Below, one piece after another: positions 51,580 to 63,897 of a stretch of 64,000 nt of DNA; position 1 is the first letter of the stretch; each line of letters begins with the position of its first letter. The notes beneath the pieces were generated by a model. The model was not told the DNA's origin, ran no database searches, and worked only from the letters and a program-made list of their open reading frames with translations. The DNA is from Pseudoalteromonas sp. GCY (GTDB lineage Bacteria > Pseudomonadota > Gammaproteobacteria > Enterobacterales > Alteromonadaceae): positions 482,001-546,000 of the forward strand of contig NZ_CP068022.1 in assembly GCF_016695175.1 (NCBI RefSeq). Direction: 5' to 3'. The position numbers and the translations under genes were made by a program.

Positions 51580-54405
51580 TTAAAACTCAGTCTTAAATCT
51601 TAAGTAGTATTCACGGCCTAGATATAAAGACGAGTGAATGGGATCTGCGTTATTCCCATTGCCGGTCGCAAAAGGCGGCGCTTCATTCAATAGATTGTTA
51701 ACGCCCAGCGTAATTTGAGTATCAACAGAGTCTAAATGGTAGGTTACTTGAGCATTATGTGTCAGCGTGCTATCAACAGTATTGGTAAAGTTAACGATTT
51801 GGTCGCCTTGTTTAACCGATACTTCTTCTAACATCGAGTCGATGTAGTAACTTTGCCAACTTGCGCTAAAGTCGTCATGCTGCCAATTAAGTGCAAAGTT
51901 AACTCTGTGCTCAGGCACCGCCATCTGGCCATTAACGCGCTGTCCGGCTCTATCTTTGGTTGCAAGACCCGGTTCAATGACTTCATGTTTACTTACAAAT
52001 GACCAGTTTAGTGCAGTACTCAAATCACCAAATGAAAACTGCCCGATGTCAAAACGAACTTCCGCATCCACCCCTTGACGATTTAACGCATTGAGGTTTT
52101 CATTAAATACATCGACGCCGGTGATCACTCCCTGAAACTCACCAGACTGAACACGATGAACAGAGTCACAGTACAAACCATTATTCATACATTCGCTCAA
52201 TTTAGTCACCGCGCTAATGTTACCAATGGCATCTTTTAATTGGATGTCATAAAAATCTAAGGTGATCGAACCGTTAGTAAGCCAGCTCGGCTGATAAATC
52301 ACCCCAAGTGTTTTGCTCGTCGCAGTTTCTGGTTCAAGTTCCGTGTTACCGCCAGTATTGGTTCTGATCTGTCCGATCGTTTCTCGGTAACGACCATCAG
52401 CGGGAACGCCTGTGCTGACACAGTTTTGGTTTGGATTGGCTACAGCACAAGGGTCATCGCCATTTTCAAAACCAGGTAACCTTCCTTTATAGAGTTCCAC
52501 CACATTAGGCGCTCTAAATGCTTGTGACCAAGTGCCTCTAAAACTCAACTGCTCATTCAACGCCCAAAATACGCCCACTTTGGAATTGGTGGTCGACCCA
52601 AACGTATCAAAGTCTGAATATCGAGTCGCGAGGTTTAACTCTAAACTCTCCGCCCAATCGTGGTCTGATAATAGTGGTACAACGGCTTCAAGGTAGGCTT
52701 CATTGAGCGAGTATTCGCCGCCAGTTGGTCTACCTAACCCATCCGTGACTAAAATATTAATAGAAACGGCATCTGTTTGATTGCGCGCCTCAACCTTTTG
52801 ATTTTCGATGCCAAAAGACACACCTAGGTCGCCCGCAGGCAAACTCGCCACGACACCACTTACATTCGCGCTGGCGATTTTAATCTGGTTATGACCTTGT
52901 TGGATCCCCGGCCAATCCCCAGAGAGATAATTTAGCATGTCCTCGGAAATCTCAGAGTCAGTGCCGGGTTGACCAAAAATATTGAGCGGCACACAACCCT
53001 CAATTAGCGCATCCGGTGTAGCACCGCAGCGCAGCACGCCTTGCTCATCAAAATGGGTAGGCCCAACCGCATTTTTAGCCGCTGGCCAATTGAATATGCC
53101 AGTTTTTAGTCGTTTGTTTGAGTTGCGACCAAAATTGTAGGCCAGCTCCCAGCTCCAATCCGTATTAAAATCACCAGAGAGCGCCATCACGATACGGTAT
53201 TGGCTGTTTTCTACATGATTCATACGGCCATTGGTTTCTACCATTCTGCGACGCCAGTCATTGATGGCATAAGGGTTACCATCTTTGTCTTTCGGACCGA
53301 ATTGTTGGTTGTAATAGTTATCAGGTGAGTAGGTAAAATCCAAATATCCACCCCAAACTGGAACTAATGGCTGAGGCGCGCCATTGGTAGTGGATTTTCG
53401 ATGTGAATAAAGCGCCTCGAAGTTGAATACCACATCATCCGAAAACTTCAAATTGCCAAGATCATATTCTCCAAATGCACTCATGCTATAGCGTTCAAAA
53501 GGCGTTTGCAGCAAGCTCGGCTCTTGATAGTTATATAAGTCATTTTGCGCAAGTGACGCATCGGAGATAGTTTCACGCCACTCGCCATATTCAGGGCCTC
53601 GGGTAACAAATATTTCCTTGCCGTTTTCATCCGTGACTTTTAGGTTACTCCAAGGCATTGCGGAGCTACCCCCTTGACCGTAACTGCCATCGGGGTTAAG
53701 TGTTAAATCATAACGACTAAAATCTCTGTCGCCAGCATACACTTCTTGTTTTTCATCGTAACTGGCACTCACCATAAAGCGCCCTTTATCACCAACAATG
53801 CCTGTTACGAGTTCCAAAGAAGTTGTATCAGCATCGCCTTCAGCGGATTGACCAATTGAGCCACTCACCTCAAAAATATCGCCCGTTTGACGAGTAATAA
53901 TGTTAACAACACCAGACACTGCATCAGAGCCGTAAATAGAAGAGGCACCATCCAATAAAATTTCAACACGTTCAATAATCGCAGTAGGAATGGCACTCAG
54001 GTCGACCGCAGCATCCGCGCCATTACCACCGTTTGGTAAGCGGCGGCCATTTAGCAAGACCAGCGTGCGCTGCGCGCCTAAACCACGTAAGTCAAAGTTT
54101 GTTACCCCCGACGTATTTTCATTTTGAGAAGCATTAGGTGCACTGGCGGAAACCGTTAGATTTTGCAGCATATCACCAATATTTTTAAACCCGGTTTGCT
54201 CAATATCCGCTCTAGATATTGTTGTTACCGCGCCGGGTTTACTCAGGTTTGCCCGCGCGATACGCGACCCTGTGACCATTATCTTTTCAACGGGTTCCGA
54301 AGCTTCTTCCGCGGCAAACACTGGGGCCGTCCACACCATAGCGCCCGATCCACACAAGCTGGCGATTGCCAACGCCAAAGTCGTTTTTTGTTTTGTTATT
54401 GTCAT
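51580..54405 (-). CDS. TonB-dependent receptor
   Basis: The 941-residue receptor has a signal peptide (ending PVFAAE), the TonB-box-like EKIMVTGSRIARANL, and a plug with FKNIGDMLQNLTVSAS, RTLVLLNGRRLPNGG and VEILLDGASSIYGSDAVSG. This GADAAVDLSAIP...LDGASSIYGSDA subtype is usually linked to uptake of peptides or organic nutrients rather than a known siderophore. The barrel ends EYYLRFKTEF. No Fur-like box is seen upstream, but a pair of CGTTCCAA...ATAATT direct repeats (54423, 54531) is. The substrate is unknown. Confidence 0.88.
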   Translation of the reverse strand: MTITKQKTTLALAIASLCGSGAMVWTAPVFAAEEASEPVEKIMVTGSRIARANLSKPGAVTTISRADIEQTGFKNIGDMLQNLTVSASAPNASQNENTSGVTNFDLRGLGAQRTLVLLNGRRLPNGGNGADAAVDLSAIPTAIIERVEILLDGASSIYGSDAVSGVVNIITRQTGDIFEVSGSIGQSAEGDADTTSLELVTGIVGDKGRFMVSASYDEKQEVYAGDRDFSRYDLTLNPDGSYGQGGSSAMPWSNLKVTDENGKEIFVTRGPEYGEWRETISDASLAQNDLYNYQEPSLLQTPFERYSMSAFGEYDLGNLKFSDDVVFNFEALYSHRKSTTNGAPQPLVPVWGGYLDFTYSPDNYYNQQFGPKDKDGNPYAINDWRRRMVETNGRMNHVENSQYRIVMALSGDFNTDWSWELAYNFGRNSNKRLKTGIFNWPAAKNAVGPTHFDEQGVLRCGATPDALIEGCVPLNIFGQPGTDSEISEDMLNYLSGDWPGIQQGHNQIKIASANVSGVVASLPAGDLGVSFGIENQKVEARNQTDAVSINILVTDGLGRPTGGEYSLNEAYLEAVVPLLSDHDWAESLELNLATRYSDFDTFGSTTNSKVGVFWALNEQLSFRGTWSQAFRAPNVVELYKGRLPGFENGDDPCAVANPNQNCVSTGVPADGRYRETIGQIRTNTGGNTELEPETATSKTLGVIYQPSWLTNGSITLDFYDIQLKDAIGNISAVTKLSECMNNGLYCDSVHRVQSGEFQGVITGVDVFNENLNALNRQGVDAEVRFDIGQFSFGDLSTALNWSFVSKHEVIEPGLATKDRAGQRVNGQMAVPEHRVNFALNWQHDDFSASWQSYYIDSMLEEVSVKQGDQIVNFTNTVDSTLTHNAQVTYHLDSVDTQITLGVNNLLNEAPPFATGNGNNADPIHSSLYLGREYYLRFKTEF

Positions 54406-57105
<2,700 letters not shown>

Positions 57106-57132
57106 CTGCTTCAAAGTAAGCTTGGCCACTTC

Positions 57133-57173
57133 AGGATGTGATTATTCTTTACGTTGACAGACAATCACATCCT
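57133..57173. repeat. Inverted repeat after katG, 11-bp arms
   Basis: AGGATGTGATT and AATCACATCCT are separated by 19 bases, 28 bases after the stop. No T tract follows, so it may be a 3'-end stabiliser or a weak terminator. Confidence 0.6.
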
Positions 57174-57274
57174 AACCACTACATTGGTTTACACAAAACC
57201 CTATCCATATGCTTGCCATTGTTTCCTATCGTTATATGCTAGAAATCAATAATAAAAATGAATGCAGGGAAATT

Positions 57275-59185
57275 ATGTTTAAAAAATCACTCATTGCATG
57301 CACCTTGCTCGCCACGCTAAGTGCATGTAACCAAACTACTCAACAAGTTGATAAGCCGCAAACCAACCAAGTTGTCTCGGACTTTAAAACCTATTCAGCA
57401 GAAACTTTTTTTGATACCACAAATATTCAAGGCAGCGCGTTTCGCCCTGATGCACAGAAAATTTTGGTCACGTCTGACGAATCGGGAATATATAACCTCT
57501 ATGAAGTTGACGTCAAAACCGGTGAAAGAGCACAAATAACCGATGCCACCGATTCAACCTACCCAATCGGATATTTTCCAAATGACCCCCGCATCTTATT
57601 CACGCGAGACAACGGTGGGAATGAGCGCTTTCATGTTTTTGTCCGTGACGAAAATGGCCACGTTAAAGATCTCACGCCAGGAGAAAAAGTGAGAGCCGGT
57701 TTTATCGGTTTTACTAACGATAACAACGCCTTTTACGTGTTAAGCAATCAGCGTGACGAGCGCTTTATGGATCTATATCGCTTTGATGCTGCCACCTACG
57801 AAAGTGAACTTATTTATAAAAATGACAAGAATTTAAATGTCCAACAGGTGAGTGAAACCGATCGCTACCTTGCACTTATCAATGCGCAAGGTAATAAAGA
57901 CAGCGACTTATTCTTACTCGATTTACTAAATCCAGATACCCCACTAGTTGAGATCTCAAATGTGGCGCACGAAGCAAACTTTTCGGCTTCAGCATTTTCT
58001 AAAGACGACAAATATTTATATTATGGGACCGATGCCCATGGTGAATTTTATCAAAATTGGCGCTATGAAATCGCGACGGGTAAACACACGCCATACATAG
58101 AAAAAAACTGGGACGTGAGGTTCTTATATTTCTCCGATTCCAACCGCTATCGTGTTGTAGGGGTAAACGAAGACTCTAGCGTAAAAGTCACGATCACCGA
58201 TCTTAAAACAGGCAAGGACATTAAACTACCTAAGCTCCCTGCAGGTAGTATCAACAGCGTTAACTTCTCCGATGACGAAAAGCTGATGGCTTTTTATTTA
58301 AATTCGGACACCTCGCCAAATAACTTGTATGTATGGCGTGTTGGCAGTGATGAAGTTAAGCAGTTGACCTCAACCTTGAGCGACAAAATCAATACCGAAC
58401 ATTTGGTCGAGAGCACCATCGCTCGCTTTAACAGTTTTGATGGTTTGGAGGTGCCAGGCGTACTCTACAAGCCAAAACTTGCTAGTTCGACAAATAAAGT
58501 GCCCGCGCTTGTATTTGTTCACGGAGGTCCCGGAGGCCAAAGCATGACGGGTTATAGTGCACTTACTCAGCACTTGGTCAATCAAGGGTATGCGATTTTC
58601 GCCGTAAACAACCGAGGCAGCTCTGGTTATGGTAAAACCTTCTTCCATTTAGACGACAAACGTCATGGTGAGGATGATTTACAAGACATCGTTTGGAGTA
58701 AAAAATATCTCCAACAGCTAGACTGGGTCGATGCTGATCGTATCGGCATAATGGGCGGGAGCTACGGTGGCTATATGACTGCAGCGGCACTGGCATTTAA
58801 GCCGGAAGAGTTCAAATTGGGGATCAATATCTTTGGTGTCACTAACTGGGTAAGAACCCTTGAGTCTATTCCACCATGGTGGGAAGCATATAGGAAGTCT
58901 CTATATGATGAGCTGGGCGATCCGGCTACAGATAAGGAGCGTTTGCATCGTATCTCGCCACTTTTCCATGCCAAAAATATCACTAAGCCATTGATGGTTG
59001 TGCAAGGTGCAAACGATCCTCGTGTACTTCAAGTGGAGAGTGATGAATTGGTCGAAGCCGTTCGCTCAAACAATGTGCCTGTCAAATATGTGTTATTTGA
59101 CGATGAAGGGCATGGATTCTCGAAAAAGGAAAACCGTATTGAGGCCTCTCAAGCCTATCTCGACTTTCTTAAAAAGCACCTTTAA
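57275..59185 (+). CDS. S9-family prolyl-oligopeptidase-type lipoprotein peptidase
   Basis: The 636-residue protein has a lipobox LSAC (C16), so it is anchored to a membrane facing the periplasm or outside. An N-terminal beta-propeller region (about 35-370) has repeated strands such as DESGIYNLYEVDVKTGE. The C-terminal alpha/beta-hydrolase (about 390-636) shows the nucleophile Ser in GIMGGSYGGYMT, Asp in GANDPRV and His in DDEGHGF, the full catalytic triad. HGGPGG forms the oxyanion hole. It cleaves short peptides. ATG 57275 follows AGGGAA and gives a lipoprotein signal; the earlier frame start at 57209 is rejected. Confidence 0.9.
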   Translation: MFKKSLIACTLLATLSACNQTTQQVDKPQTNQVVSDFKTYSAETFFDTTNIQGSAFRPDAQKILVTSDESGIYNLYEVDVKTGERAQITDATDSTYPIGYFPNDPRILFTRDNGGNERFHVFVRDENGHVKDLTPGEKVRAGFIGFTNDNNAFYVLSNQRDERFMDLYRFDAATYESELIYKNDKNLNVQQVSETDRYLALINAQGNKDSDLFLLDLLNPDTPLVEISNVAHEANFSASAFSKDDKYLYYGTDAHGEFYQNWRYEIATGKHTPYIEKNWDVRFLYFSDSNRYRVVGVNEDSSVKVTITDLKTGKDIKLPKLPAGSINSVNFSDDEKLMAFYLNSDTSPNNLYVWRVGSDEVKQLTSTLSDKINTEHLVESTIARFNSFDGLEVPGVLYKPKLASSTNKVPALVFVHGGPGGQSMTGYSALTQHLVNQGYAIFAVNNRGSSGYGKTFFHLDDKRHGEDDLQDIVWSKKYLQQLDWVDADRIGIMGGSYGGYMTAAALAFKPEEFKLGINIFGVTNWVRTLESIPPWWEAYRKSLYDELGDPATDKERLHRISPLFHAKNITKPLMVVQGANDPRVLQVESDELVEAVRSNNVPVKYVLFDDEGHGFSKKENRIEASQAYLDFLKKHL

Positions 59186-59196
59186 CAAATAGGCTA

Positions 59197-59240
59197 TCGG
59201 ATCCGAGTATCTAACTTCAGGTTATTTAGCTCGGATCCGA
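59197..59240. repeat. Inverted repeat, 11-bp arms, containing repeat end
   Basis: TCGGATCCGAG and CTCGGATCCGA are separated by 22 bases that contain CTAACTTCAGGTTATTTAG, a copy of the dispersed repeat end. It lies between the convergent peptidase and LysR genes and has no T tract. Confidence 0.6.
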
Positions 59241-59304
59241 ACTGTTTACTTATGACTATACTTTGACCTAAATTATACCGTGGGATAAAGCTAAATAGTA
59301 AAAT

Positions 59305-60186
59305 TCAGCACGATCTAAGCTCGGCAACTATCCAATCCCGAAACGCCTTTAATTTAGGCCACGCAAAGTGGCGCTCAGGTGCGACCAAGAAATAACGATA
59401 TTCACATAACCATGCAAAATCGGGATAGATTTCTAACTGGCCAAGCTCTAAAGATTGATTCACTAAACGTCTACGTAACAAAGAAAAACCCTGCCCTGCC
59501 ACCGTTGCCTGCTGCACCAATGCCGCATTATCAATTTTGAGATTACTGAATGTATGACCACTTAAACCCAGCTGCTTGTTTAGCTCCAGCCACGCATGTT
59601 GATTATCTCGACCTTCGTCATAAATAAAATTGAGCTTTGATAGCTGCTCTCGCAGCGGTTTGTTTGGGTCAATTAATCCAGGACGGTAGGCAAGAACTAA
59701 CTCATCTTCAGCGATGAGTTCGCTTTTCAGTCCCGGATAGTTACCAAATCCAAAGCGGATCCCAATATCGATATCGTCGTGGTTAAAATCGGCGAGTTGC
59801 TCGGTGGGATCAATACGTAGCTGGAAGTCTGGCAATGCTTTGTTGAAGCTCGCCAATCTAGGCAAAAGCCAACAAGTAGCAAATGAAGGCAAAACCGACA
59901 GGTTAATGGTGTTTGGGTTAGGATCTGATTTTAACGTCGATAGACCCATTTCCATTTGCCCAAAGGCCTTGTGTAAGTATGGCAACAAGTCTTGTCCTTG
60001 CTGAGTTAGCAATACCTTTCTTGTTTGCCGCTCGAACAACATGCAGCCGAGCTGTTGCTCAAGCGTTCTTATCTGTTGACTGACGGCGGCTTGTGTCACG
60101 AATAAGGCTTCCGCCGCCTGCTTAAAACTGCCTAGTTCGGCTGCCGTTTTAAAATACCAAAGTCCTTTGAGTGGAGGTGATTTCAT
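59305..60186 (-). CDS. LysR-family regulator (GcvA-like)
   Basis: The 293-residue protein has an N-terminal winged helix-turn-helix (FKQAAEALFVTQAAVSQQIRTLEQQLG) and a periplasmic-binding-like effector domain from about 90. The opening PPLKGLWYFKTAAELGSFKQAAEALFV resembles the GcvA subgroup. It is divergent from the small exported protein at 60299. Targets and effector are not evident; the LodB-type gene is on the same strand further upstream. Confidence 0.9.
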   Translation of the reverse strand: MKSPPLKGLWYFKTAAELGSFKQAAEALFVTQAAVSQQIRTLEQQLGCMLFERQTRKVLLTQQGQDLLPYLHKAFGQMEMGLSTLKSDPNPNTINLSVLPSFATCWLLPRLASFNKALPDFQLRIDPTEQLADFNHDDIDIGIRFGFGNYPGLKSELIAEDELVLAYRPGLIDPNKPLREQLSKLNFIYDEGRDNQHAWLELNKQLGLSGHTFSNLKIDNAALVQQATVAGQGFSLLRRRLVNQSLELGQLEIYPDFAWLCEYRYFLVAPERHFAWPKLKAFRDWIVAELRSC

Positions 60187-60298
60187 TCGCCATCTTACTT
60201 AATTAAAACTTAACTATAAGTCAGAATTTCTAGTTTGTCAGTTTTATGAATGCACACAATACTTAGCAATGAAATCAGAGACGGAAGGAGTCTTTATC

Positions 60299-60604
60299 AT
60301 GAAATACGCAATTATTCTTGCATTTCCTCTAACAGCACTCGCATCAACATCAGAGCAGGTACAAACTGAAAAAGTATTTACCGATGCGGGATACCCCTAC
60401 AAAAACTTAATCATGAAGGCCGAAAAAGTGGAGCTTGTTTATTCAGAAGAGCAAAACAAAACGACCTGTCGAGTTAAGGTCTATAGCGGTGATGTACTTC
60501 ATGAAGGGGAGCCTATGGAAATATCGGCTAAAACGTTTTCAACCGATCCCGTCAAAGGCTGTCTTGCCCGACAAAACGCCAAACACATTTTAAGTTTGCT
60601 TTAA
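60299..60604 (+). CDS. Small exported protein, family unknown
   Basis: The 101-residue product starts at ATG 60299, which has the strong site GGAAGGAG eight bases upstream. A signal peptide (MKYAIILAFPLTALA) is followed by a mature domain of mixed charge with two cysteines (TTCRVKV and KGCLARQ), which could form a disulfide in the periplasm. No family is recognised. It is divergent from the LysR gene, which suggests it may be a LysR target. Confidence 0.6.
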   Translation: MKYAIILAFPLTALASTSEQVQTEKVFTDAGYPYKNLIMKAEKVELVYSEEQNKTTCRVKVYSGDVLHEGEPMEISAKTFSTDPVKGCLARQNAKHILSLL

Positions 60605-60623
60605 TATAAACTAACCCGAAATC

Positions 60624-60656
60624 AGAATAACAACTTGCGCTAGCAGTTGTTATTCT
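60624..60656. terminator. Bidirectional hairpin terminator
   Basis: AGAATAACAACT pairs perfectly with AGTTGTTATTCT across nine bases, between the small exported protein and the convergent lodB-type gene. A T pair follows on the plus strand. Confidence 0.7.
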
Positions 60657-60676
60657 TTGGCTAGTTTTAGTTTCAG

Positions 60677-61813
60677 CTAAGCAACCTGATTGATAAGTTG
60701 CTGCCGCTTGAACCAAAAAGGTGCATCACACCAACGTTTTTCCTTATTATAAAACTGCTGCTTTAGCGCTAAATAATGATCAAACTGACGCGCTAAGTCT
60801 TGTTGATATACCTTGCTGCTATGCATAAATGCTTGAGATGTTTTGGTATTGCCGATAATGGCTGCCGCTTGGCACCCCGATGTCATGGCAAACCCTAATC
60901 CCATAGAGGAAATAGGGTCAAACGCACAAGCCGCATCCCCCACAGGTAAATAATTCTTGAGATGAGCAAAGCTACTAAAATGGCTTCCGGCAGGTCGGAT
61001 CCATAAGTTTTCGTCCATCATCTTTGCGGCCTCTACCCGCCGTGACATATATTTACTGCTATCTAGGTGCACTTGCCATTGCGCCAAACGATTTAAGCGC
61101 TGTTTTGAGAGCAATTCAAAATCACTGAAATACGTTACAACTAACATATCGTTAGAAAGTGCCGCACTGTACCACCAGCCAAATTCATCGCTTTCAATTA
61201 GTTGTAGTTGCTCAAGCGCACCTTGCTTTGCTTTAAAGAAAGCACCAACCCCTGTGAGTCTGTCATATTGCTGGACAGCCGCCCCTAGAGATTTGCCAAT
61301 GGGCGAGTTGCGCCCTGACGCATCAACAAGATACTCGCAGATAATTGTAAACTGACCATAGTCAGGATGACTCCCCCCCACAGAATAACGACCGTCTTGC
61401 AACTGAGTGATTGCTTTGCTTTTAGTGCGAGGGAATACCGTACCACCGCGCTGGATCGTGCTTTCGAGCAAGGTTAGATCAAATATCTCGCGATTAATTT
61501 GATAGGTTGCTCTGTCTGGTGCAAAAATCGCGTGACGATTAGCGGATTTATCACTCCCCCAAAACGCACTGTTACCTTGAGTTGGAGTAAAACAGTGCAG
61601 ACCGAAATCCGCTCTGTCTATCTGCAAATAGTCCAATACCGAAAACACACTTGCAGATACACTTTCGCCAATTCTTAATTTTTGTAAATCAGACTGCTCG
61701 ATTAAAATGACCGATAGGTCTGTGTGATTGAGCAAGTTTAATGCGGTGCTAGCCCCGGCAGGGCCAGCACCAATTACTAGCACATCACATTCGTGAGTAC
61801 CATTCATATCCAT
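60677..61813 (-). CDS. LodB/GoxB-like FAD maturation enzyme
   Basis: The 378-residue flavoprotein has an N-terminal dinucleotide motif VLVIGAGPAGAS (about 12-23), and its fold matches the tryptophan-halogenase-like, GoxB/LodB group (GDAACAFDPISSMGLGFAMTSG near 290-311). In LodAB-type systems this protein is needed to form the cysteine tryptophylquinone cofactor of the partner oxidase. Its ATG overlaps the TAA of the upstream oxidase gene, as TAATG, showing tight coupling. Another ATG six bases later is possible. Its assignment rests on fold and pairing. Confidence 0.85.
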   Translation of the reverse strand: MDMNGTHECDVLVIGAGPAGASTALNLLNHTDLSVILIEQSDLQKLRIGESVSASVFSVLDYLQIDRADFGLHCFTPTQGNSAFWGSDKSANRHAIFAPDRATYQINREIFDLTLLESTIQRGGTVFPRTKSKAITQLQDGRYSVGGSHPDYGQFTIICEYLVDASGRNSPIGKSLGAAVQQYDRLTGVGAFFKAKQGALEQLQLIESDEFGWWYSAALSNDMLVVTYFSDFELLSKQRLNRLAQWQVHLDSSKYMSRRVEAAKMMDENLWIRPAGSHFSSFAHLKNYLPVGDAACAFDPISSMGLGFAMTSGCQAAAIIGNTKTSQAFMHSSKVYQQDLARQFDHYLALKQQFYNKEKRWCDAPFWFKRQQLINQVA

Positions 61814-63897
61814 TACCGTCTTGTTCGAGTACCGCTGCGAGGCACTTTTTTCGCAGCTCGTTTTTGCGTAATTGGCTTAGCCATTTTGTCTTCAAGCCCT
61901 TTTAATATTGCTTTGGCCTTAGAGCACCCGCAAGACAAGTGATTTTTAAGGTCATCAGGAATATAAAACACCGGAATATCTGTTCCGTCGTCTTGAATAT
62001 TTCCAGTAATATCCGAAACAGGCACATCCTTATAAGCAAACAATTGGTGATTGCGTTCGGTTTCCGTAAAGTACGGGAAATTCGGTTCATCACTATTTTG
62101 ATTGCGAATAAAACCAAGCGCCGACCAATGCTCAACCATTTGTACAAAGCTATTAATGCCACGTGCATAATTGACTTGCTGGCCTGCAGGCAAGTGGGTA
62201 AGTGATTGATCATCAAATTGATTTGTCAATACATCCCAAGGGCTTTGCGGCGGCCACCAGTAACTATAGTAAGTTGGGGCGGCGGGCACCATTTGCGGAT
62301 CGTCTTCCGTGCCAACGTTCACTTTATTCACCGTTGGCTCGGTAAAGTTCACATTTTGAATGGTACAGTTGAAAAAGTCTGCTTGCCACGGGCATGCCAT
62401 GCGCTTGGTTAAATCTCCCGGCTGACATCCACCACCTTCACACTCATCACGCTCAGCATCTAAACCACTTGGAAAGCCATTACCCATGCTTTGATCTTTG
62501 ATGACATAAGGCGCAGCGTACACTGCTGGATTTTGTAAGCTCCAAGTTACTTCTATCCCTGGACACATAGGTAAGCCAACGCAATTACCCACGCTACCTT
62601 GATCTGCGTAAAATACACCAAACTCATCGACTGCGCTCTGTGGCGCTGAAGGTTTAGCACTTGAAAAGTTACCAGCAGCCCACTGGCTCAGTAAGAAGTA
62701 TTGAGTCTGCGTTAACGTTAAAAACTTATCGACAATATTGTCTTCGGCATTACTCACCGAGTTACTGCCAGAGTTCATTGGCATCAGTGGTAAATTACCC
62801 TCAATACCATACTCAAAGAGTTGCTGATTGGTTTGCTCGTTTGGCGGAGTTTGCTGCACTGTGGCAGGGTCTACTGGCTGTCTAAAGTACTTAAAGTAAG
62901 CCTGACGATTGGCTTTGTTATCTTCCGAATTGTCTTTAAAATCAAAAATATTGGACACAAATGCCGACATAGATTGGACATTTGATACCCACTGATAACG
63001 GCTGATACGCTGGATAATCGGCTCAATATCTTGGTAATAATTTGCCTGATAAGAAGACTGATACTCACCATTGCTGTAAAGCTCAGGACATAAGTTTTGT
63101 TCACGCACCGCAACGTCAAACATAGTATCACTGAGGTTGGAGATATTAACGATTTCCGGTGCAAAGTCCGGAGAGCCAACAATTACCCAAGCAGAGAGTT
63201 GCAAGGTTTTACCATCGTCAAACGTAACCGTGCAATACACAGTCCCGTCCGCAATATCATCATGCCATGTGTCCGCACCACCGTAAGATTCAAGAGGCTG
63301 GTTGCCACCCGCATTCCCTTTACCGCCAAGTACCACTAAGCGGCCTTCGTTATCGGTTAAAATATCTCCGAGCGACTTTATTTCTCTGCCCTGGCACGGT
63401 TTGGGAGGGAAACTAACCGGATACCCTGCCGGTGCACTAGCGGCGTCAAATTCAGCTTTTGCATTTGCGCCAGATATCGTTCTTGGACCTGGATCAATAA
63501 TTAAGCTTCGGCGATCCGTTGCATCCGCATTACGCCAAGGCGTGTTGCGATTGCTATAACTATTATCTTGACCATAGAGTAAGTTGCCTTGTAATTCATT
63601 AAACTCATACCATGCCGCCTTTTTATTAGCGACGTGTACGGTCCAATTAATTGATTTAACGTTATCGCTCGATAACGTTAGCTCATTGTTATTTTCGTCA
63701 ATGATTTTAAAGGGTTGACCCTGTCTGCGGATCCGGCCTTCTGCATCTTTAAACTGACTGACAGGACTGTCTATCTTATTGCCCCATTCATCGGATTCAA
63801 ATGGTAAACCGCCTATTTTGTCTGGTGCTAAATAAAACTGACCATCGCTATTACCGAGCCTTGCGACGCCGACAGAGGGGTGAAGTGAATAGTTCAT
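61813..63897 (-). CDS. LodA/GoxA-type quinoprotein amino-acid oxidase
   Basis: The 694-residue protein belongs to the LodA/GoxA family of cysteine-tryptophylquinone oxidases, which deaminate lysine, glycine or other amino acids and release hydrogen peroxide. Family segments are VGVARLGNS near the N-terminus, KRMACPWQADFFNC (498-511), and YYSYWWPPQSPWDVL (543-557). C511 and one of W547, W548 or W554 are the candidate cofactor residues; the spacing is shorter than in LodA. There is no signal peptide; LodA-type enzymes leave the cell without one. The C-terminal tail (from 680) is strongly basic and carries CGC at 656-658. AAAGGA precedes the ATG. Substrate unknown. Confidence 0.88.
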   Translation of the reverse strand: MNYSLHPSVGVARLGNSDGQFYLAPDKIGGLPFESDEWGNKIDSPVSQFKDAEGRIRRQGQPFKIIDENNNELTLSSDNVKSINWTVHVANKKAAWYEFNELQGNLLYGQDNSYSNRNTPWRNADATDRRSLIIDPGPRTISGANAKAEFDAASAPAGYPVSFPPKPCQGREIKSLGDILTDNEGRLVVLGGKGNAGGNQPLESYGGADTWHDDIADGTVYCTVTFDDGKTLQLSAWVIVGSPDFAPEIVNISNLSDTMFDVAVREQNLCPELYSNGEYQSSYQANYYQDIEPIIQRISRYQWVSNVQSMSAFVSNIFDFKDNSEDNKANRQAYFKYFRQPVDPATVQQTPPNEQTNQQLFEYGIEGNLPLMPMNSGSNSVSNAEDNIVDKFLTLTQTQYFLLSQWAAGNFSSAKPSAPQSAVDEFGVFYADQGSVGNCVGLPMCPGIEVTWSLQNPAVYAAPYVIKDQSMGNGFPSGLDAERDECEGGGCQPGDLTKRMACPWQADFFNCTIQNVNFTEPTVNKVNVGTEDDPQMVPAAPTYYSYWWPPQSPWDVLTNQFDDQSLTHLPAGQQVNYARGINSFVQMVEHWSALGFIRNQNSDEPNFPYFTETERNHQLFAYKDVPVSDITGNIQDDGTDIPVFYIPDDLKNHLSCGCSKAKAILKGLEDKMAKPITQKRAAKKVPRSGTRTRR

